A stretch of DNA of 17,993 bases from Chloroflexi bacterium UBA4736 (GTDB taxonomy: Bacteria > Chloroflexota > Dormibacteria > Dormibacterales > Dormibacteraceae). A model generated the notes under the pieces. That model made no database searches. It was not told the DNA's origin and saw nothing but the letters and a program-made list of their open reading frames with translations. Position 1 is the stretch's first letter. Each line of letters starts with the position of its first letter. Location of the stretch: assembly GCA_002404015.1 (NCBI GenBank), contig DHIW01000078.1, positions 30,727 through 48,719 of the forward strand, read 5' to 3'. The translations under genes and the position numbers were made by a program. Below are positions 14,455 to 17,993 of this stretch, piece by piece.

Positions 14455-14967
14455 TCACCTGCTCATCGCCATCGGGCCCGAGCGGGCCAGGTCCACGATG
14501 CCGTACGGACGGAGCAGCTCCAGGAAGCGCTCGACCTTGTCGAAATCGCCCGAGACCTCGACCACGATCGTCTTGGGGTTGGCCTCCACGACCCGGCCTC
14601 CGAACCGCTCAACGGCGGCCACCAGCTGGTCGCGCTGGGCACCGGCCGCTGCCAGCTTCACGATCGCCAGCTCCCGCAGGATCATCGGCCGGTCGGTCAG
14701 GTCCTCGATCTCGATGACCTCGATCAGGCGGTCCAGCTGCTTTTCGACCTGGTCAACCTCGGCGTGGCCGGCGTCCACCGCGAGCGTCATACGGCTGCGG
14801 CCCGGCCGGTCGCTGGGCCCGACGCTCAGGGACTGGATGTTGAATCCGCGGCGGCGGATCATGCCGCTGACGCGGCTCAGGACTCCCGGGTGGTCCTGGA
14901 CGAGGACGCTCAGGACGCGACTCCTGGTCGTGCTCCTGACGGTGTTATTCGGTGCGGCTGTGATCAA
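14455..14967 (-). CDS. ilvN: Acetolactate synthase small (regulatory) subunit
   Basis: The regulatory subunit that binds valine and stimulates the catalytic subunit of acetolactate (acetohydroxyacid) synthase. The 170-residue length is normal. The N-terminal ACT domain spans about residues 14-85: VLSVLVQDHPGVLSRVSGMI, then RRRGFNIQSLSVGPSDRPG. The C-terminal domain contains DLTDRPMILRELAIVKL, FGGRVVEANPKTIVVEVSG and LLRPYGIVDLARSG. The start is TTG at 14967, overlapping the ilvB stop as TTGA, so translation is coupled; the frame remains open far upstream inside ilvB, but only this start gives a family-like N-terminus. ilvC, often next, is absent; the thiolase follows instead. Confidence 0.94.
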   Translation of the reverse strand: MITAAPNNTVRSTTRSRVLSVLVQDHPGVLSRVSGMIRRRGFNIQSLSVGPSDRPGRSRMTLAVDAGHAEVDQVEKQLDRLIEVIEIEDLTDRPMILRELAIVKLAAAGAQRDQLVAAVERFGGRVVEANPKTIVVEVSGDFDKVERFLELLRPYGIVDLARSGPMAMSR

Positions 14968-16655
14968 TTGTCGGGTGCCTCCCAGAAGTCGTTGAGCCCC
15001 TTGCCGAGAGGCACGATCGGATAGACATTGGCCTCCGGGTCGATCCGGAAGTCGATCAGGACAGGCCCCTTGGTCGCCTCCGCCTTGTCGAAGGCGGCCT
15101 TGAGCTGGTCCTGGCTGGTGACGCGGTAGCCGGGCAGCCCGTAGGCGTCCGCCAGCTTTACGAAGTCGGGCATCTCGGTCAGGTCGACCTCGCTCCGGAT
15201 GCCCCCGTAGAAGTCGTCCTGGAACTGGCGGACCATGCCCAGGTTGAAGTTGTTGAGGATCACGATGCGAATGTCCAGCTTGTGCTTGACCGCGACGCTC
15301 AGCTCCTGGGCGGTCATCACGAAACCGCCTTCGCCGGCGACGCACCAGACCTGCTTGTCCGGCCGCGCCACCTTGGCGCCGATAGCGGCTGGCAGGGCGA
15401 AGCCCATGGTCCCGGCGCCCCCGCTGTTAATGAAGAGGCCCGGCTTCTTGTAGTTCCACCAGAGCGCGGCCCAGATCTGGTTCTGGCCGACGTCAGCGAC
15501 CACGATCGCCTCGTCCTGGCAGCGCCGGTACATCTCGATCATCACGTCCTGCGGCTGCAGATGCCCGTTCGACTTCGTGTACCTGAGCGGGTGCTCCTCG
15601 CGCCAGCGGTCGATCTGGGTCAGCCAGGCCCCGCGGGCGGCGGGCGGCGGGGTGCCGTTGACTCGCTTCAGCATCTCCGTGAGCGCGGTCTTGGCGTCCG
15701 CCACCACCTCCAGGTGCGGGCGCACGTTCTTGCCCATCTCGCTGGCGTCGATGTCCACGTGGATAAAGGTCTTGGCGTGGGGCGCCCACTCGCCCAGCTT
15801 GGCCGTGACGCGGTCATCCACCCGCATCCCGACCATCATCAGCAGGTCCGCGTTCTGGACCGCCTTGATGTTCCAGCCGGTGCCCATGAACCCGGTCATG
15901 TGGAGGCTCAGCGGATGGTTGGTCGGGAAGGCGCCCACCCCGAGCAGCGTGGTCCCGGTCGGGGTGGCGGTGCGCTCCGCGAGCTCCTGGAGCTCGTTCT
16001 CGGCGCCGCTCAGGATCACACCGTGCCCGGCCAGGATGACCGGGCGCTCGGCCTTGCCCAGGGCCGCGATGGCCTGCTCCACCTGGGAGAGGTCGGCGTC
16101 GTGGGCGGGGTTATAGCCGGGGAGGTCGACCTCGCTCGGCCACTCGGGGTCCTCCCAGACGGCCTGCTGGGCGTCCTTGCAGACGTCGATCAGGACGGGG
16201 CCCGGGCGGCCAGTGGTTGCGATGTAGAACGCCTCCTTGACGGCCGCCGGGATCTGGTGGACGTCGGTGACCAGGTAGTTGTGCTTGGTGACCGGCTGGG
16301 TGCAGCCGATCACGTCGCTCTCCTGGAAGGCGTCGCGGCCCACCGCGCTGCTGGCCACCTGGCCGGTGATGGCGACCATGGGCACCGAGTCCATGAAGGC
16401 GGTGGCCAGCCCGGTGACCAGGTTCAGGGCACCCGGGCCACTGGTCGCGAAGACCACGCCCGCCCGGCCGCTGGCCCGCGCGTAGCCGTCGGCCATGTGG
16501 GCCGCCCCCTGCTCGTGGCGGACCAGGATGTGCTTCAGCTTGGGATGGCCGGGCAGCGCCTGGTAGATCGGGAGGTTGGCGCCCCCCGGGTACCCGAAGA
16601 TGTGCTCCACGCCCTCCCGCTCCAGCGCGGTGAGGAGGATGTCGGCTCCTGTCAT
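14964..16655 (-). CDS. ilvB: Acetolactate synthase large (catalytic) subunit
   Basis: Condenses two pyruvates, or pyruvate and 2-ketobutyrate, in valine/leucine and isoleucine synthesis, using ThDP, Mg and FAD. The protein has 563 residues. The N-terminal ThDP-activating Glu is E48 in LVRHEQGAAHMADGYA, preceded by FGYPGGANLPIYQAL. SGPGALNLVTGLATAFMDS and GQVASSAVGRDAFQESD follow. In the ThDP motif the usual GDG is GEG (E442 in VAGEGGFVM), with the partner NN 26 residues later in ILNNFNLGM. Such an Asp-to-Glu change at the Mg ligand is unusual but probably tolerated. The ATG at 16655 has GAGG five bases upstream and overlaps the stop of a nine-codon ORF. Expression appears controlled by a leader-peptide attenuator (16706-16839). 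It forms an operon with ilvN. Confidence 0.95.
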   Translation of the reverse strand: MTGADILLTALEREGVEHIFGYPGGANLPIYQALPGHPKLKHILVRHEQGAAHMADGYARASGRAGVVFATSGPGALNLVTGLATAFMDSVPMVAITGQVASSAVGRDAFQESDVIGCTQPVTKHNYLVTDVHQIPAAVKEAFYIATTGRPGPVLIDVCKDAQQAVWEDPEWPSEVDLPGYNPAHDADLSQVEQAIAALGKAERPVILAGHGVILSGAENELQELAERTATPTGTTLLGVGAFPTNHPLSLHMTGFMGTGWNIKAVQNADLLMMVGMRVDDRVTAKLGEWAPHAKTFIHVDIDASEMGKNVRPHLEVVADAKTALTEMLKRVNGTPPPAARGAWLTQIDRWREEHPLRYTKSNGHLQPQDVMIEMYRRCQDEAIVVADVGQNQIWAALWWNYKKPGLFINSGGAGTMGFALPAAIGAKVARPDKQVWCVAGEGGFVMTAQELSVAVKHKLDIRIVILNNFNLGMVRQFQDDFYGGIRSEVDLTEMPDFVKLADAYGLPGYRVTSQDQLKAAFDKAEATKGPVLIDFRIDPEANVYPIVPLGKGLNDFWEAPDN

Positions 16656-16681
16656 CGTTGCCTCGTTTCCAGTCCGGTCAT
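16652..16681 (-). CDS. Nine-codon ORF overlapping the ilvB start
   Basis: ATG 16681 encodes MTGLETRQR and stops at TGA 16654-16652, which overlaps the ilvB ATG as ATGA. It has a better Shine-Dalgarno site (AGGAG, five bases away) than ilvB itself. Either it is a coupling ORF that delivers ribosomes to ilvB after antitermination, or it is the former ilvB N-terminus: one inserted base would fuse it in frame as MTGLETRQR-MTGADILL. No such peptide is known to me. Confidence 0.5.
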   Translation of the reverse strand: MTGLETRQR

Positions 16682-16705
16682 TCGTTCTCCTGGCTCTTCG
16701 CTTTC

Positions 16706-16742
16706 AAAAAAGAAGAGCCCCCACCGTCCTGCGGGGGCCCTT
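16706..16742 (-). terminator. Attenuator terminator of the ilvBN leader
   Basis: On the minus strand AAGGGCCCCCGC (16742-16731) pairs with GTGGGGGCTCTT (16724-16713) over 12 bp, including two G-U pairs, around a 6-nt loop. C and six T's (16711-16706) follow. This is a textbook Rho-independent terminator upstream of ilvB. The 3' arm GGCTCTTC can instead pair perfectly with GAAGAGCC at 16699-16692 beside the AGGAG site, and GGCTCT can pair with AGAGCC at 16762-16757, giving alternative structures. Confidence 0.88.
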
Positions 16743-16749
16743 TGCGGTT

Positions 16750-16769
16750 CTTAACTGGCTCTCGTTAAG
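16750..16769 (-). promoter_or_regulatory. Leader hairpin covering the leader-peptide stop
   Basis: CTTAAC (16769-16764) and GTTAAG (16755-16750) form a perfect 6-bp stem around GAGAGCCA. The UAA stop of the leader peptide lies in the 5' arm, so a terminating ribosome would open it. The loop AGAGCC is complementary to GGCTCT in the terminator 3' arm, making it a candidate pause/antiterminator element. Confidence 0.55.
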
Positions 16770-16839
16770 TCGCGCGATCCCCCGCTCGAATAAGGCCCAG
16801 AAGGCCCAGGTCGATGCTTACGAGGAGGATTCGCGGCAC
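16765..16839 (-). CDS. ilvBN leader peptide (branched-chain amino-acid attenuator)
   Basis: A 24-residue ORF from GTG 16839 to TAA 16767-16765 encodes MPRILLVSIDLGLLGLIR followed by AGDRAT. Ten of its residues are Ile, Leu or Val, including ILLV and LGLLGLI, and it ends just before a hairpin and a U-tailed terminator upstream of ilvB. This is the architecture of classical leader-peptide attenuation: ribosomes stall on Ile/Leu/Val codons when charged tRNAs are scarce, and the terminator fails to form. Related ilvB leaders are known in Corynebacterium and Streptomyces. There is no in-frame start further upstream. TAACGT ends ten bases before the GTG, so the leader is close to leaderless. Confidence 0.85.
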   Translation of the reverse strand: MPRILLVSIDLGLLGLIRAGDRAT

Positions 16840-16849
16840 TGAGGGGCCA

Positions 16850-16855
16850 ACGTTA
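16850..16855 (-). promoter_or_regulatory. Candidate -10 box of the ilvBN operon
   Basis: TAACGT on the minus strand ends ten bases before the leader-peptide GTG. The transcript would start only a few bases before that codon. No good -35 box is seen upstream. Confidence 0.45.
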
Positions 16856-16969
16856 GCGCCCCCCGCCTCTTGCGCATAGTGGGCGGATTACAAAAGAAAG
16901 TGCTCGCGTTGCTCGATCGGCCACCATGCGCCGGGTAGATCCCGGCGGGTACAGTAGGCGTTCTCGGCC
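16856..16969. promoter_or_regulatory. Divergent ilvBN/leuC intergenic region
   Basis: About 110 bp shared by two branched-chain amino-acid operons. It contains an A/T-richer stretch (GGATTACAAAAGAAAG, 16885-16900), a perfect hairpin CCGGG-TAGAT-CCCGG (16931-16945) and TACAGT (16950-16955), a candidate leuC -10 box 14 nt before its ATG. No leader peptide is seen on the leuC side. The palindrome could be an operator. Confidence 0.4.
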
Positions 16970-17993
16970 ATGGCCTCGGACCCTCCAGCCCCGGATCCCG
17001 CTCGCACGCTTGCCCAGAAGCTCTGGGACAGGCACGTCGTCCGCACTGCCGCGGGCGAGCCCGACCTGCTCTACGTCGACCTGCACCTGATCCACGAGGT
17101 CACCACGCCTCAGGCCTTCGAGTCGCTGCGGCTGGCGGGCCGGACCGTGCGGCGGCCGGATCTGACGCTGGCGACGATGGACCACAACATCCCGACCTCC
17201 GCGCGTGAGGAGCCGGACGAGGTCTCGGTCCGCCAGATGCGGGCGCTGGAGGAGAACTGCCGCTGGGCCGGCATCCGGCTGTACGGGGTCGGCTCCCGCC
17301 GCCAGGGGATCGTCCACGTGATCGGCCCCGAGCTGGGCTTCACCCAGCCGGGGATGCTGATCGTGTGCGGCGATTCGCACACCTCGACGCACGGGGCGTT
17401 CGGAGCGCTGGCCTTCGGGATCGGCTCGTCCGAGGTCGAGCTGGTGCTGGCCACGCAGTGCCTCCCTCAGCGCAGGCCGCGCGACATGGCGGTGACAGTC
17501 ACCGGGTCGCTGCCGGTGGGGGTGGTGGCGAAGGACATCGCGCTTGGCCTGGTCGCGCGGATGGGCGTGGCGGGCGGCCAGGGCCACGCCGTCGAGTACC
17601 GCGGCCCGGCGATCGAGGCGCTCTCCATGGAGGGTCGGATGACCGTCTGCAACATGACCATCGAGTGGGGCGCCCGCTTCGGCATGGTCGCCCCTGACGA
17701 CACCACGTTCGCCTGGCTGGAAGGCCGCCCGCACGCCCCCCAGGGCGCGGCCTGGGAGATGGCGCTGGACGACTGGCGGTCCCTGCGCACCGACCCGGAG
17801 GCCGGGTTCAGCTCGGAGATCGTGCTCGACGCCGCGGCCCTCGAGCCCTACGTCACCTGGGGCACCAATCCTGGCCAGGCGGCCCCCATCAGCGGCCGGG
17901 TGCCGGAGCCGGTCGACGAGAACGCGGAGCGGGCGCTCAGCTACATGGACCTGCGGCCGGGGACCGCGCTCGCCGATGTGGCCGTACACATCT
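16970..17993 (+). CDS. leuC: 3-isopropylmalate dehydratase large subunit (3' end outside window)
   Basis: With LeuD it isomerises 2- to 3-isopropylmalate in leucine synthesis through a [4Fe-4S] cluster. 341 residues are visible, starting at ATG 16970, of an expected ~465. Family motifs include [56 protein letters not shown] from about residue 132 and [12 protein letters not shown]. Later, [20 protein letters not shown] and TWGTNPGQ match the active-site region. The three cluster-binding Cys residues of the family normally lie just beyond the point where the window ends, so they cannot be checked. Divergent from ilvBN, it probably heads a leuCD-type operon. The long open frame on the opposite strand (16853-17989) is a GC-driven shadow. 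Confidence 0.95.
   Translation, partial: MASDPPAPDPARTLAQKLWDRHVVRTAAGEPDLLYVDLHLIHEVTTPQAFESLRLAGRTVRRPDLTLATMDHNIPTSAREEPDEVSVRQMRALEENCRWAGIRLYGVGSRRQGIVHVIGPELGFTQPGMLIVCGDSHTSTHGAFGALAFGIGSSEVELVLATQCLPQRRPRDMAVTVTGSLPVGVVAKDIALGLVARMGVAGGQGHAVEYRGPAIEALSMEGRMTVCNMTIEWGARFGMVAPDDTTFAWLEGRPHAPQGAAWEMALDDWRSLRTDPEAGFSSEIVLDAAALEPYVTWGTNPGQAAPISGRVPEPVDENAERALSYMDLRPGTALADVAVHI

Noticed and set aside
14968..15345. N-terminal extension of ilvN inside ilvB
   Set aside because: It is Arg-rich shadow sequence in another frame of ilvB; the TTG at 14967 gives normal IlvN length and overlap coupling.
15282..16754. Long plus-strand open frame opposite ilvB (490 codons)
   Set aside because: It is rich in Gly, His, Arg and Val with no domain-like pattern, and lies antisense to an unmistakable ilvB; GC-rich codon bias keeps the frame open.
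16853..17989. Long minus-strand open frame opposite leuC (378 codons)
   Set aside because: The plus strand encodes a clear LeuC. The antisense product is low-complexity and would overlap the whole shared promoter region.
1..17993. CRISPR array, tRNA, rRNA or prophage genes
   Set aside because: No regularly spaced repeats, cloverleaf-like sequence, rRNA segment, integrase or phage structural gene was seen on either strand.

Overview
The window is high-GC DNA, about two-thirds or more G+C by eye (not computed). Genes are tightly packed, GTG/TTG starts are common, and several genes have a TANNNT hexamer only 6-10 nt before the start codon. Together with a zinc-type anti-sigma factor, a poxvirus-type topoisomerase IB and an ilvB leader peptide, this points to a soil-type actinobacterium or a neighbouring Terrabacteria lineage such as Thermoleophilia, Dormibacterota or Chloroflexota. 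No rRNA or other marker gene is present to settle the phylum. The region looks chromosomal, with housekeeping metabolism and one short mobile-element relic.

Layout. (1) 1-1859, minus strand: a DUF4129 membrane protein, a small two-TM protein and a MoxR AAA+ ATPase cut by the window edge. This is a MoxR-type chaperone operon. (2) 1901-3184: a class III-like zinc alcohol dehydrogenase, with its stop codon lying inside the CTAG end of a ~184-bp MITE-like element. (3) 3225-5639: a patch of damaged genes. It holds a Cys-rich protein split by an extra C in a C5 run, a GMC flavo-oxidoreductase split by a missing base in a C4 run, and an acyl-CoA dehydrogenase reduced to its two ends. (4) 5575-8404: a soluble PAS-PAS histidine kinase and a divergent topoisomerase IB, sharing an AT-rich symmetrical promoter region.

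(5) 8411-11358, minus strand: a tightly coupled operon of aquaporin, flavoprotein disulfide reductase, ECF sigma factor and zinc (H-x3-C-x2-C) anti-sigma factor. The aquaporin lacks the usual selectivity-filter Arg and the reductase lacks the Lpd catalytic His. I read this as a candidate thiol/peroxide stress module. (6) 11383-13089: an M3 oligoendopeptidase, divergent from the aquaporin across only 24 bp with overlapping -10 boxes. (7) 13198-14361: a thiolase.

(8) 14455-17993: branched-chain amino-acid synthesis. ilvB-ilvN (acetolactate synthase) is preceded by a previously unlabelled attenuator: a 24-residue leader peptide in which 10 residues are Ile, Leu or Val, a hairpin covering its stop, a U-tailed terminator, and a second nine-codon ORF whose stop overlaps the ilvB start. 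leuC runs divergently and leaves the window at the right edge.

The strongest things to follow up are the ilvB leader, the aquaporin/reductase/sigma/anti-sigma operon, the paired homopolymer frameshifts with the gutted acyl-CoA dehydrogenase, and the recurring leaderless-promoter architecture.
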